A stretch of DNA of 64,000 nt from UBA2241 sp963777895. Its GTDB lineage: Bacteria > Actinomycetota > Thermoleophilia > UBA2241. Made by a program: the position numbers and the translations under genes. Under the pieces are notes generated by a model, which made no database searches, was not told the DNA's origin, and saw only the letters and a program-made list of their open reading frames with translations. Location: contig CAVZSF010000007.1 in assembly GCA_963777895.1 (NCBI GenBank), positions 1-64,000 on the forward strand, written 5' to 3'. Shown here one piece after another: positions 52,523 through 62,141 of the stretch; the first letter of the stretch is position 1, and the number at the start of each line of letters is the position of its first letter.

Positions 52523-52577
52523 CGGCGTCTCCGAGGGAGAGCCGCAGGCCGGCGTCTGACGGCGTCTCCGAGGGAGA
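52504..52577 (+). repeat. 37-bp tandem duplication
   Basis: GCCGCAGGCCGGCGTCTGAC and the next 17 nt (52504-52540) are repeated exactly at 52541-52577, duplicating the stop codon region of the aldo/keto reductase. A second short one, ACGGGTTACACGGC, is tandem at 52755-52782. Confidence 0.9.
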
Positions 52578-52892
52578 GCCATAGGCGCGGCCAGGTCGGC
52601 CCGTCGGTGATGGACGGCGGGATCGAGGGTGGCGGCTTGCGCCCTACGACGGATTCGGCTTGTATACCGGGCAGGCAACGAGGCGGGCACCGCGAAGCAA
52701 GGGATGTCCGACAAGGGCTGCGGCCGCGGGCGGGGGACATCCGCCCGCGGGGGAACGGGTTACACGGCACGGGTTACACGGCACGTCCGGAGGCGAAATC
52801 ACTCATCAAACGCTCAAGAACTGTCGGGGCGTGCCGATGGAGGAGTGTGGACACGTGTGTTCCGATCTACCGAAGGGTCCGCGAGCGCTAGC
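52523..52892. other. intergenic region upstream of the sigma-like factor
   Basis: 370 nt with the tandem repeats noted, no supported gene and no clear promoter. Confidence 0.5.
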
Positions 52893-54476
52893 GTGGAGAT
52901 AGGCCCCCATCCAGCCAGCCTGGTCGACGACCTGCGGCGCGGTGAGCGCGAGGCGTTCGAACGCTTCTTCGAGCTCTACCGCCTGCCGGTCTACAACCTC
53001 GTGCTCGCCCTCACGCACGCCGGCGACGAGACGCCGTCCCTCGTGCGCGATGTCTTTGTGACCGCCTACCGCCAGATGCTGCTGAGCAGCGGTTCCCTGT
53101 CGCTTGCCCCATGGACCTACCGGGTCGCGGTCGCGACCGCCGAGGACTACGCGAGCGACGGAGGAGCCGAGGTGGCCGCCGGGCTGGCCGCAGACGGCGA
53201 GGCGGCGGCGCAGTGGCAGGACGGCGACCTCCCCGCCCGCTTCGCCCAGGCGCTCGACGGCTTGAACATGCGGCAGCGCGCCGCGCTCGTGCTCACCGAC
53301 GTGTACGGCTTGCGTCATGACGAGCTCGCCGTCGTCTTCGGCGTCTCCCGAGACGCCGTCAGGTCGCTTCTCTTCCGGGCGCGCGAGGACTTCGGTCGGG
53401 CGTTCGACGAGCTCTCGGCAACGCATGGGATCCCCGCCTGCCGTCTGGCCGAACAGGCCGCGGCGGCTTCGGTCGGCCGGGCATTCGACCCGGATGAGGA
53501 GCGCAAGCTACGGCAGCACGCCGCCTACTGCCGCGTCTGCCGTCCCGTCGTCAAATCATGGCCGGCGGGCGTCGCCGGCCTCGCGCTCTTCCTGAAAGAG
53601 GCGCCCCTGCCCGCCGCGCTGATGACGGCGCCGGTGTTCGCGACGCCGATCCCCGTCACGCTCGCCGAGACGGAGATGCGGCCGGCCGCGGCCGCCGCTC
53701 TCGTCATCCCGCTGGACCGCGCCCTGCGCGGCGCGGGCCGCGCGTTGGCGAGCAGGGCGGCGGCCGCGGCCGTGGTGGTCGCCTGCCTGGCCGCCACCGT
53801 CGGCATGGCTTTGTATATGGTCGGGATCGGCGACGGGACGTCGCCGGCGGACCGGACGGTCTCCGTGACCAGGCAGATCCCTCACGGCGAGCGGGGCCTC
53901 GGACAAGGCGTCGCGCACCCCGTCCGTGAAGGCCGCGGCGGCGTTGCCCGAGGCGAGGCCGCCAGGATGGTCGCGAACTCCGGCCATACTGTCTCGACGG
54001 ACGCTGTCGCGATGCTCGCCGGCGTCGGCGGGACGGACTGGGTGAGCGGTGGGAGCGACGCCGGTGTTGTCGCAAGCGGCGGCGGCACGTCGGGCGGTGC
54101 CACGCCGCCCCCCGAGACGGCACCCCCGGCAAGCGGCTCGGGCACCGGCGGCGACGCCGCTTCCGGCGACGCGAAGAACAGCAGGGGCGGCGGCAAGGCG
54201 AACGCCGGCGGGAATGACAAGGGTGGCGGCAAGGCCAACGCCGGCGGCAACGGCAAGGCCAACGCCGGCGGCAACGGCAAGGGTGGCGACAAGGCCAAAT
54301 CGGGCGGCGGCGACGCGGGCTCCATGGGCAGGGCGAACAGACCGGCCACGGACGCGGCCCGTTCATCGACGGCAACGACCCGACGTCAGACGTCGCCGAG
54401 CAAGGCCAAGGCGCTGAAGCCCACCACCTCCAAGACCAAGAAACAGACCAGGAAGCCGAGCAACTCGCAGAAGTGA
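52893..54476 (+). CDS. ECF-type sigma factor with membrane segment and low-complexity tail
   Basis: About 527 residues from GTG 52893 (no strong ribosome site). Residues ~10-85 resemble sigma region 2 (LRRGEREAFERFFELYRLPVYNLVLAL) and ~120-175 region 4 (LDGLNMRQRAALVLTDVYGLRHDELAVVFGVSRDAVRSLLFRARED). Next, CRLAEQ..DPDEERKLRQHAAYCRVCRPVV resembles an anti-sigma zinc-finger (HxxxCxxC). A membrane helix (AAAAAVVVACLAATVGMALYMVGIG) at ~residue 300 is followed by a ~210-residue tail with GGKANAGGNGKG repeats and a basic end (KALKPTTSKTKKQTRKPS). A sigma factor held at the membrane would need release to act; this is inference. Confidence 0.75.
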   Translation: MEIGPHPASLVDDLRRGEREAFERFFELYRLPVYNLVLALTHAGDETPSLVRDVFVTAYRQMLLSSGSLSLAPWTYRVAVATAEDYASDGGAEVAAGLAADGEAAAQWQDGDLPARFAQALDGLNMRQRAALVLTDVYGLRHDELAVVFGVSRDAVRSLLFRAREDFGRAFDELSATHGIPACRLAEQAAAASVGRAFDPDEERKLRQHAAYCRVCRPVVKSWPAGVAGLALFLKEAPLPAALMTAPVFATPIPVTLAETEMRPAAAAALVIPLDRALRGAGRALASRAAAAAVVVACLAATVGMALYMVGIGDGTSPADRTVSVTRQIPHGERGLGQGVAHPVREGRGGVARGEAARMVANSGHTVSTDAVAMLAGVGGTDWVSGGSDAGVVASGGGTSGGATPPPETAPPASGSGTGGDAASGDAKNSRGGGKANAGGNDKGGGKANAGGNGKANAGGNGKGGDKAKSGGGDAGSMGRANRPATDAARSSTATTRRQTSPSKAKALKPTTSKTKKQTRKPSNSQK

Positions 54477-54489
54477 CGGGAGCTGCACG

Positions 54490-55971
54490 TTGAGCTCCAT
54501 GCCCCGATCCGGTTCACCCTCCCCAGAGATCCAGGCCATGCTCGAAGGCGCGCTCGATCAGGTGGTCGGGACCCTCCAGGTCGACGGCGGCTGGGTCGCG
54601 TTGCGTCCCGCGACCGTGGTCGACGCCCGCGTCGACCTCCAGATCGTTGCCCATCGCGGCATCTCAAACGATTACACCGCGGTCCTCGGTGACGTGCTCC
54701 GCTCGCCCGGCGTGGAAGGACTGGTGGCCGGCCGTCAGGACGTGGCCGTCATCGACCACGCGATCGCCGCAGCTCAGGATCCGGCCGTCGTCCTGCCCAA
54801 GGGCATCGGCAGCGTTCTCGTCCTGCCGCTGCGAGCGCAGGGGCGCCTGCTGGGCGTGCTCGCCGCCTTCACGCGGCGCGAACGGGTGTATGCGGATGAC
54901 GAGGTCCAGCGGGCGACGGCGCTCGCCGGCGGGCTCGCCCGGGACGTGGACGACGTCCTCTCCCGGCGCGAGCGCAGCGCGAGCGCCGACCGCCAGCGAC
55001 TCCTCCTCGAGGCCGCCGAGACGGTCAATCGCAGTCTCGATTCGCTCACCCTCGAGACCACCATCCTCGCCGAAGCGACCCGTTTGCTTGTCGCCGACAA
55101 GTCGGCACTGCTCGTCGTGCGCGGCGATGTGCTCGTTGCGCAGGAGGTCTTCGGGCTGAGCGATCACAGCAAGGGGCTCTTCGTCGTCCCGCTGGAGAGC
55201 TCGCTCATCGGACGGGCGGTCCTGACGGGAGACACGGTGGCCGTCAACGACATCAGGTCGCTGGCCGCGGAAGCGGATGAGGAGCAGCCGCTGCCCGAGG
55301 CCGCCCTTGCTCGCGGGTCGCAGTGGCGCGCCTTCCTCGCCTCGCCGCTTCAGAGCTACCGCGGCACCTCGGGGGCGCTCGCCTTGTTCTTCGAGCGGCC
55401 GCAGAGCTTCAGCGAGGACGACAAACGGCTTCTGCAGACCTTCGCCATCCAGGCCGCCATCGCGCTCGACAACCGGCGCTTGATGCGCGAGAAGGACCAG
55501 ATGGCGGTCCGGGACGGCCTCACCGGCGTCTACAACCGCAGCTACCTTGAGTTGTCGCTCGAGCGCGCGACCAAGGAACTGCGGAGAAACGGTGGCCAGG
55601 TGAGCATCCTGTTCTTCGACCTGGACGGCATGAAGCAGGTCAATGACACGCGCGGCCATCAGGCGGGCGACGAGCTGCTCTGCACGCTCGCCCGCATCCT
55701 CACCGAGAGCTGTCGCGAGACCGATGTCGTGGCGCGCTACGGCGGCGACGAGTTCGTGGTGCTCATGCCGGGGACCGACGCGGAGGGCGCCCGCAAGGTA
55801 GCCGCGAAGGTCGACGAGGGCATGGCGCGCGAGAACACCAGACGCCCGCAGGGCGTGAGGCTCGCGGCCAGCATGGGGCTGCACACGGCGGGGGAAGACG
55901 GGATCGAGGACCTTCTCCTCGAGGCCGACCGCCGGATGTACGCGATGAAGCGGGCGCGCTCGCAAGGGTGA
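54490..55971 (+). CDS. diguanylate cyclase with two GAF domains
   Basis: 493 residues from TTG 54490 (GGGAGCTGCACG upstream). Two GAF-like sensor domains: residues ~10-155 (IVAHRGISNDYTAVLGD, VLVLPLRAQGRLLGVLAAF) and ~170-330 (TTILAEATRLLVADKSALLVV, SSLIGRAVLTGDTVAVND, ALALFFERPQSFSEDDKRLL). C-terminal GGDEF domain with VRDGLTGVYNRSYLE, FFDLDGMKQVNDTRGHQAGDELL, RYGGDEFVVLMPG and an I-site RETD five residues before GGDEF. Makes c-di-GMP from GTP with product inhibition. Cytosolic. Confidence 0.93.
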   Translation: MSSMPRSGSPSPEIQAMLEGALDQVVGTLQVDGGWVALRPATVVDARVDLQIVAHRGISNDYTAVLGDVLRSPGVEGLVAGRQDVAVIDHAIAAAQDPAVVLPKGIGSVLVLPLRAQGRLLGVLAAFTRRERVYADDEVQRATALAGGLARDVDDVLSRRERSASADRQRLLLEAAETVNRSLDSLTLETTILAEATRLLVADKSALLVVRGDVLVAQEVFGLSDHSKGLFVVPLESSLIGRAVLTGDTVAVNDIRSLAAEADEEQPLPEAALARGSQWRAFLASPLQSYRGTSGALALFFERPQSFSEDDKRLLQTFAIQAAIALDNRRLMREKDQMAVRDGLTGVYNRSYLELSLERATKELRRNGGQVSILFFDLDGMKQVNDTRGHQAGDELLCTLARILTESCRETDVVARYGGDEFVVLMPGTDAEGARKVAAKVDEGMARENTRRPQGVRLAASMGLHTAGEDGIEDLLLEADRRMYAMKRARSQG

Positions 55972-56012
55972 CCTGACGGCGCGCCCCTATCCCGGGCTTG
56001 CCGCGAGGCGCA

Positions 56013-56048
56013 CAGTTTGAAAGAGTCGCGGGGCTTTCGTTCAAACTG
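56013..56048. promoter_or_regulatory. inverted repeat upstream of fic
   Basis: CAGTTTGAA (56013-56021) and TTCAAACTG (56040-56048), 18-nt spacer, ending 33 nt before the Fic start; A/T-rich arms in a GC-rich context, a likely operator. Confidence 0.6.
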
Positions 56049-56081
56049 CCGCAGCTCGTTCGCACCGATCGGAGCCGCCGG

Positions 56082-57368
56082 ATGGACCCAAGTGAGTTCC
56101 AGGCGCCTGAAGCAGGTCAGGTCGTCACGACCGTGGAGGGCTACCCGGCCTTCGTGCCGGCGGCGCTGCCGCCGCGACTCAGGTACGGCGCCGAGCTGGT
56201 GCTTGCGCTGTCTCGCGCCGACGCCGCCCTCGGTGAGCTCTCGGGAGTCGGCGGGGAACTGCCTGCGCCGGCGCTCCTCGACGCGCCGTTCAAGCGCCAG
56301 GAGGCACTGTGCTCGTCGCGCATCGAGGGCGCCGAAGTAAGCCTCTCCGATCTGCTGCTCGACCAGGTCGGCGCCGCCCGGCCCACGGTGCCGCTGGAGC
56401 ACCTGCGTGAGGTCCGCAGCTGCGTCGCGACCTTGCGCTACGGGGTCGAGCGGCTCGAGCAGGCCCCGCTCACGCTCGCCCTCGTGCGCGAACTCCATGC
56501 GCGGCTGTTGCAGGGCGAGGCCGGTGGCGCCCGTACGCCGGGCCAGTTCCGCGGCACGCAGAACTGGATCGGCCCGCCGGGCGCCACCCTCGCCACGGCG
56601 ACGTACGTCCCGCCGCCGGTGAACGAGATGCAGGCGGCGCTGGACGCCTGGGACCGCTTCCTGCAGCAGCGCGGGTCCATGCCCGACCTCATCCAGTGCG
56701 CTCTCCTGCACGAGCAGTTCGAGGCGATCCACCCCTTCGTCGGCGGCAACGGACGGCTGGGCCGGTTGCTCATCACCCTCTTTCTGATCGACCGCAAGCG
56801 GCTCAGCCGTCCGTTGCTCTACTTCTCCGCCTACCTCGAGGGGAACCGCGACAGGTACTACACGCTGCTGCAGCGCGTGCGCACGCACGGCGAGTGGGGG
56901 CCCTGGCTGCTCTTCTTTGTCGAGGGCGTGCGCAAGACGGCGGAGCGCGCCACCGCTCAGGCGCGCGCGCTCATCCGCGTCCACGTCCGTAACGGCGAGC
57001 TGACCAAGGGCCGCGCGCGCGCCCTCGCCGACGAGCTCGTCCGGACCCCGTGCATGACGGTGCCAGAGGCGCAACGCATCCTGGGCGTCACCAACCCGAC
57101 CGCCCGCCGCGCCGTGCGGGAGCTCGAGTCGCACGGCCTGCTCGAGGAGTGGGACGAGAAGCGCTGGCCGCGCGTCTACCTGGCGCGGCCCGTGCTCGAC
57201 GCCGTGCTGCACCCGCTGGAAGACCTGCGCAGCGGGCATGCTGAGGCGTCGGCGGGCGGCGATCATCAAGTCGGGCGCGGCGGCCGCGGCGAAGGCGCCG
57301 CGCCGCGCCGACCTGCTTGCTCGCCGAGGCGATGGCCCTCATCGACACGGCACGCCGCGCCGGCGTGA
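56082..57368 (+). CDS. Fic family protein (AMPylase-like) with winged helix
   Basis: Filamentation-induced-by-cAMP protein that transfers AMP to target proteins. From ATG 56082: N-terminal DUF4172-like part (LDAPFKRQEALCSSRIEGAEVSLSDLL, where SSRIEG is the typical inhibitory helix type motif), then RTPGQFRGTQNWIG, and the Fic core HEQFEAIHPFVGGNGRLGRLL (HPFxxGNGRxGR). C-terminal wHTH TVPEAQRILGVTNPTARRAVRELESHGLLEEW. The natural end is probably near 57243, where the frame meets the next gene; the last ~40 residues look like a frame artefact. Confidence 0.88.
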   Translation: MDPSEFQAPEAGQVVTTVEGYPAFVPAALPPRLRYGAELVLALSRADAALGELSGVGGELPAPALLDAPFKRQEALCSSRIEGAEVSLSDLLLDQVGAARPTVPLEHLREVRSCVATLRYGVERLEQAPLTLALVRELHARLLQGEAGGARTPGQFRGTQNWIGPPGATLATATYVPPPVNEMQAALDAWDRFLQQRGSMPDLIQCALLHEQFEAIHPFVGGNGRLGRLLITLFLIDRKRLSRPLLYFSAYLEGNRDRYYTLLQRVRTHGEWGPWLLFFVEGVRKTAERATAQARALIRVHVRNGELTKGRARALADELVRTPCMTVPEAQRILGVTNPTARRAVRELESHGLLEEWDEKRWPRVYLARPVLDAVLHPLEDLRSGHAEASAGGDHQVGRGGRGEGAAPRRPACSPRRWPSSTRHAAPA

Positions 57369-58222
57369 CGCTGCGCCTCACCGGCGGGCTTGCGGTCCGG
57401 CGTCACTGCGTCGATCTGGTCTTCCTCGACCGCGAGCACTCCGACATCGACCTCGTGGCCCTGTCAGACCAGGACAAGGAGCTCCGTGAGGTGCTCACCG
57501 GCCTCGGCTACGTCGAGAATCGCTACGTGACACAGTCCACCGCCGGCGGCCAGCTGCAGTTCATCAAGCTGGAGCGGCTGAGGGAGGCCGCCCGCGCTCT
57601 GGGCAGGGAGGGCGGCCCGATCCCGGGCGGCGGAGCGGCCGGGGACGTCGGAACGGTGCCACAGGGCGGGACCGGCGGCTCGCCGGCTGCCGCCGGCGAG
57701 CCGCCCCTCGTCGATCACGTCGACGTCTTCCTCGATGTGATGCGCATGGACCACGACGTCGACGTGCGCGGCCGGCTCGAGATCGACGACTACGCCATCT
57801 CCCCGGTGGACACGCTGATCGCGAAGCTGCAGATCGGTCGCATCAACCAGAAGGACGTGCACGACGTCATCGCGCTCCTCAAGGACCTGCCGCTGCACGA
57901 GGACGACGACGACCTCTCCATCGACGTGCCGTACTTCGCCGAAGTGTGCGCCCGGGATTGGGGCCTGTACCACGACGTCACCGCCAACCTGCGCGCGGTC
58001 ATGGACCGGCTCGACGACTACGGCTTGCCGGAGGACCAGGTGACGCGGACGTACGGACGTCTCGCGGCGGTCCGGGAGGCGATCGAGGACGAGCACAAGT
58101 CCCTGCGCTGGTGGCTCAGGTCCCGGGTCAGCGAACGGGTCGCCTGGCGGCGCGAGGTGGAGGACGAGGAGGGGACGCCCATCATCGCACCGGAGTGGGA
58201 CTGGCGGCGCGACCTCGGTTAG
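57238..58222 (+). CDS. nucleotidyltransferase-like protein, one frameshift
   Basis: About 327 residues. ATG 57238 overlaps fic's end; frame moves from 1 to 2 at about 57.32 kb. Motifs of polymerase-beta-like nucleotidyltransferases: RLTGGLAVRRHC and REHSDIDLVAL (GG...DxD), with a later DHVDVFLDV third acidic residue and SPVDTLIAKLQIGRINQKDVHDVIALLKDLPL. Similar to stand-alone or AbiEii-type enzymes. Coupled to fic, so it may be part of an AMP/nucleotide-transfer two-gene system or toxin-antitoxin-like pair (inference). Stop TAG. Confidence 0.7.
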
Positions 58223-58306
58223 AAGACAGACCTTGACACCAGCCGGACGCGGTGGACGTCGCCGGTGGCGACATCCGGGTCCGGTCGATCCGACAGGAGG
58301 CTGAGC

Positions 58307-60303
58307 ATGGCGGGCATGCAGCCGCACGACGTCTACGCGCTCACGGGGGTCGCCGATCCGCGGCTCGCCCCCGGCGCCCATCAGGTGGCGTACGTGGTCA
58401 AGGGCGTGGACGAGACGGCCAACGACTATCGCGGCGCGGTGTGGCTGGCCGACCTCGACGCCGGCGACGCGGCGCGACAGTTCACGTCGGGCACGAAGCG
58501 GGACGCGGAGCCGCGCTGGTCGCCCGACGGGACGCGGCTGGCGTTCGTGTCGAACCGTGACGGCGAGACGATGCAGCTGTACGTCGTGCCGGTAGGCGGG
58601 AGGCGAGGCCATCAGACTGACCTCGCTGAAAGAAGACGTGACCGAGGCCGTCTGGTCGCCCGACGGCGGCACGCTGGCGTTCGTGGCGCGGGTGCGCGAC
58701 GAGCGCCTACGACGAAGAGGACCTGCGCCGCCGCCGCCCGCGCCGCTTCAGCCGGCTGCAGTTCAAGCTCGAGCACGTCGGCTGGACGGTGGACAGACCG
58801 CGGCACCTCTTCACGGTGCCCGCGGACGGCTCGTCAGAGGCGGTGCAGCTCACGACGGGCGACTACGAGGACGCGTGGCCGGCGTGGTCACCCGACGGCC
58901 GCACCGTGGCCTTCGTGTCGGCGCGGCACCCCGACTGGGACACCGAGCCCGTCAATGACGTATACCTCGCCGATGTCGCCGGCGGGGAGCCTCGGCGCCT
59001 CACCCAGGGCGGCGGGCAGTTCGAGCAGCTCTCCTGGTCGCCGGACGGACGCGCCATCGCCGGCCTGCGCTACCCGGCCGTCTTCGACGACCCCAAGCAC
59101 GTCCAGATCGCCGTCGTGGACGCGGCGACCGGAGCCGTCAGGCTCGTGACGGCTTCGCTGGACCGGAACTGCGGGCCGTACCCGTCGATCCGCGAGCCGA
59201 TCTGGCACGACGGCGACCTGCTGTTCGCCGTCGAAGACCGGGGCAACACGCACCTCTACGCGGTCCCCGCGGACGGGTCTGCCGAGCCCCGCCTGCTGGT
59301 CGGCGGCGAGCGCACGGTGACCGGCTACGACCTCGTCGAAGGGCGCCTGGTCTTCGCGGCCAGCGGCCCCACGTGCCTGGCCGACCTGTTCGTCACGGAA
59401 GCGGGCGAAACGGGAGGCGAGGCGGACGACCGGCTCCAGGTGGCGGCGGGCGGCCGGCGGCTCACCCGCGCCGGCGAGGCGTTCGCCGCCGGCCGCGAGC
59501 TGGTCCCCGCCGAGCGCTTCACCGCCGTCTCGGCGGACGGGAGCGAGGTCGAGTGCTGGGTGATGCGGCCCGCCGGCTTCGAGCAGGGCAGGCAGTACCC
59601 GGCCCTGCTCAACATCCACGGCGGGCCCTACGGCCAGTACGGCAACGTCTTCTTCGACGAGTTCCAGGTCTATGCGGGCGGTGGCTACGCCGTGGTCTTC
59701 TGCAATCCGCGCGGGTCCTCCGGTCACGGCGAGGACTGGGCGCGGGCGATCCGCGGCCCCGGCGAGCTCGGTCCCGGCTGGGGCTCCGTCGACTACGAGG
59801 ACTGCATGGCGGCCATCGAGGAGGCCGTCCGGCGCTTCGACTTCATCGACGGCGAGCGGCTCGGCGTGATCGGCGGCTCGTACGGGGGCTACATGACGTC
59901 CTGGATCGTGAGCCACACCGACCGGTTCAAGGCCGCCGTCTCGGAGCGCGCCGTCAACCAGTTCGTGTCGGAGTGGGGCTCGAGCGACTTCGGCTGGGAC
60001 TTCAAGGGCTACATGGGCAGCTTCCTCTACGAGGACGTGGAGAGCTACCTGCGGGTCTCGCCGGCGACGTTCGCCCAGGACATCCACACGCCCCTGCTGA
60101 TCCTGCATTCCGAGGACGACCTGCGCTGTCCGATGGAGCAGGCGGAGCAGCTCTTCGTCACGCTCCGCCTGCTCAAGCGGCCGGTCGAGTTCGTGCGCTT
60201 TCCGGCGGAGTCCCACGAGCTCACCCGCTCCGGCCACCCCGTCCACAGGGTGCAGCGTTTCGAGATCGTGCTGGAGTGGTTCGACCGCTACCTGAAGGGG
60301 TGA
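58307..60303 (+). CDS. S9 family peptidase (acylaminoacyl-peptidase-like), two frameshifts
   Basis: About 665 residues from ATG 58307 (CAGGAGGCTGAGC upstream). N-terminal WD40-like/TolB beta-propeller with repeats RWSPDGTRLAFVSNRDGET, VWSPDGGTLAFVAR, AWSPDGRTVAFVSARHPDW, SWSPDGRAIAG; C-terminal alpha/beta hydrolase: YPALLNIHGGPYGQYGN, GVIGGSYGGYMTSWIV (catalytic Ser), HSEDDLRCPMEQAEQ (Asp), ESHELTRSG (His). Shifts near 58.61 and 58.71 kb in the propeller. Cytosolic serine peptidase of the DPP/prolyl-oligopeptidase family. Confidence 0.9.
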
Positions 60304-60313
60304 GACTGCAGGC

Positions 60314-60583
60314 ATGAGTCCTCTCGTCTACCTGTTGTACCTGGCCGTTACCGTCTACGCGTGGATGATCGTGGGGCGCGCGCTGCTCTCGTGGTTCCCG
60401 CTGCGGCCGGGCGGGGTCGCCGCGCGCATCTACGGCGTGCTGTTCGAAGTGACCGAGCCATATCTCGCGCTCTTCCGCCGTATCCTGCCGGTCGGCCGGT
60501 TCGGCGGTGTCGGCATCGACTTCAGCGCGATCCTCGCCATCATCGTCCTCTTCGTGGCACTGCAGGTCCTGGCGCGGATCTAG
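60314..60583 (+). CDS. YggT family protein
   Basis: 89 residues, two membrane helices (LVYLLYLAVTVYAWMIVGRALLSWF, DFSAILAIIVLFVALQVLARI) with the family link EVTEPYLALFRRILPVGRFGGVGIDFS. Ten nt after the S9 peptidase, so co-transcribed. YggT proteins are linked to cell division or osmotic functions in other bacteria. Stop TAG. Confidence 0.9.
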   Translation: MSPLVYLLYLAVTVYAWMIVGRALLSWFPLRPGGVAARIYGVLFEVTEPYLALFRRILPVGRFGGVGIDFSAILAIIVLFVALQVLARI

Positions 60584-60602
60584 CCTGGGCGGGCGGGCCG
60601 CA

Positions 60603-60656
60603 GGAAGGGACGGCTCAGGCGGGCGCGGCCCCGGGAAGGGACGGCTCAGGCGGGCG
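60603..60656. repeat. 23-bp direct repeat, period 31
   Basis: GGAAGGGACGGCTCAGGCGG and the next 3 nt at 60603-60625 recur at 60634-60656, between YggT and the end of the EamA gene; the EamA stop lies in the second copy. Confidence 0.85.
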
Positions 60657-61544
60657 GCGCGGTCGCCGGGGACTCCTCCGGACCGCGCCGCTTGAGCGAC
60701 GGCGCCGTCCCGAGCACGCGACCCAATAAGGATCAGCGGCAGCCCGACGGCGATGCCCGCGGTGAACGGCTCGTCGAGCAGCGCCACCCCGAGCAGCACG
60801 GCGACCAGCGGATTGATGTAGGTGATGACGGTCGTGCGCGACGGCCCGACCTCGCGGATGAGGGCGAAGAAGAAGAGAAAGGCCACGGCCGTGCAGACGA
60901 CCGCCAGGATGACCACGGCCGCCAGCGCGTCCCGTGAGATGGAATCAGGCAGGCTGAGCAGCGCCGGGGGAGCGTACAGCGCGGCCGTGATCGCGAGCGA
61001 CGCCACGATGACCGCAAGGCTCGGCAGCGCGGCGAGACGGCGGCTGATGATCAGCGGGCCGGTGGCATAGCAGACCGCTACGACGAGCACCTCGATCATG
61101 GCGAGGGGGTCGCTGCCGCCGATGTCGATGCCGACGAGGGCCGCCACGCCGGCGAAGCCGACCACCAGGCCCGCCATCCGGCGGGCGTCGACGTGGTCGG
61201 TGGACCCGGCGAGGCGGTAGAGCACCGCGGCGATCAAGCGGCACCGCCGCGATCAGCAGACCGGCCATGGAGCTCGTGAGCCGCTGCTCCGCGTGGAAGA
61301 GCAGGAGCCACGGGATCGCCAGCTCCACGGCCGTGTAGGCGAGCACCCACCGCCAGTGCCCCAGCACCTGGCGCAGCTCGCCGCGGTGCAGGGCGATGGG
61401 CGCGAGCAGCAGCGCCGCCGGCGCCGTCCTGAAGAAGACCAGCGCCGCCGGCGACACCTCGCGCACCGCGACCCGGATGAACAGGTACGGGATGCCCCAG
61501 ATGATGCACAGGGCGATGAACAGCGCCCAGCCCTTGCGACTGAT
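60646..61544 (-). CDS. EamA (DMT) family transporter, frameshifted
   Basis: About 298 residues, ten membrane helices in two repeats: GWALFIALCIIWGIPYLFIRVAVREVSP, FFRTAPAALLLAPIAL, AELAIPWLLLFHAEQRLTSSMAGLLIAAVPL then (after a shift at 61.24 kb) IAAVLYRLAG, VGFAGVAALVG, PLIISRRLAALPSLAVIVASL, YINPLVAVLLGVALLDEPFTAGI. Another shift near 60.73 kb gives a typical tail to TGA at 60646. No ATG: AAGGAG lies 7 nt before an in-frame ATC (61544), so the start may be ATC or a misread ATG. Metabolite efflux or uptake. Confidence 0.8.
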
Positions 61545-61573
61545 GGTGCTCCTTCCCGGACGTGGTGGGGCTG

Positions 61574-61985
61574 CTAGGCCTCGTCCCCCTCGGGCCCGGG
61601 CGAGAGATGCTCGTGCACGGCCAGCCAGCGTCCGTCCTTCTGCCTCGCGAAGACGATGGTCTCTCGTTCGGTCGAGCGCTCCTCCCCGCCGGCCGTGCGT
61701 ATCGTGCTGTCGACGACGTGCGTGAAGACTGGCGACGTCCCCGAGGAGCTGGATGTGCTGGTCAGACGACCGGCAGTCGAGGACCCTGAAGCCGTCCTCC
61801 CGCTCCCAGCGCTCCCATTCCGCCCTGAACTCGGCGACAGAGCCGAGGCGCCGCGGGGACGTGTAGAAGAGGAAGGTGGCATCGGGATGGAACGACGCGA
61901 AGTACCGCTCCGTATCGTGGGCCCCGTATGCTTCGACGATCCTCTCGGCTGCGCGCACGACCTCGCCTGGGTCATGGTCGTCCAT
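61574..61985 (-). CDS. SnoaL-like/NTF2-like protein, one frameshift
   Basis: About 136 residues from ATG 61985 (AGGAGACC upstream). MDDHDPGEVVRAAERIVEAYGAHDTERYFASFHPDATFLFYTSPRRLGSVAEFRAEWERWEREDGF is a complete NTF2-like helix-strand start; a shift near 61.73 kb joins it to VFTHVVDSTIRTAGGEERSTERETIVFARQKDGRWLAVHEHLS. Small cavity protein; ligand or reaction unknown. Followed 29 nt later by EamA, probably an operon. Stop TAG. Confidence 0.8.
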
Positions 61986-62141
61986 GGTCTCCTCCCTTCG
62001 CCGCTGCGGGGTCGATTCTGACGCGTGCCGCCGGTCCGTGTCATGCGCGAATGTTGACCGCCCCATCCTCATGGGTGTACGAAAGTGGCAGTGCGTCCCG
62101 GCGGAGAAGGGACGCTGGGGCTATGCCCAGGGGGGATCCCG

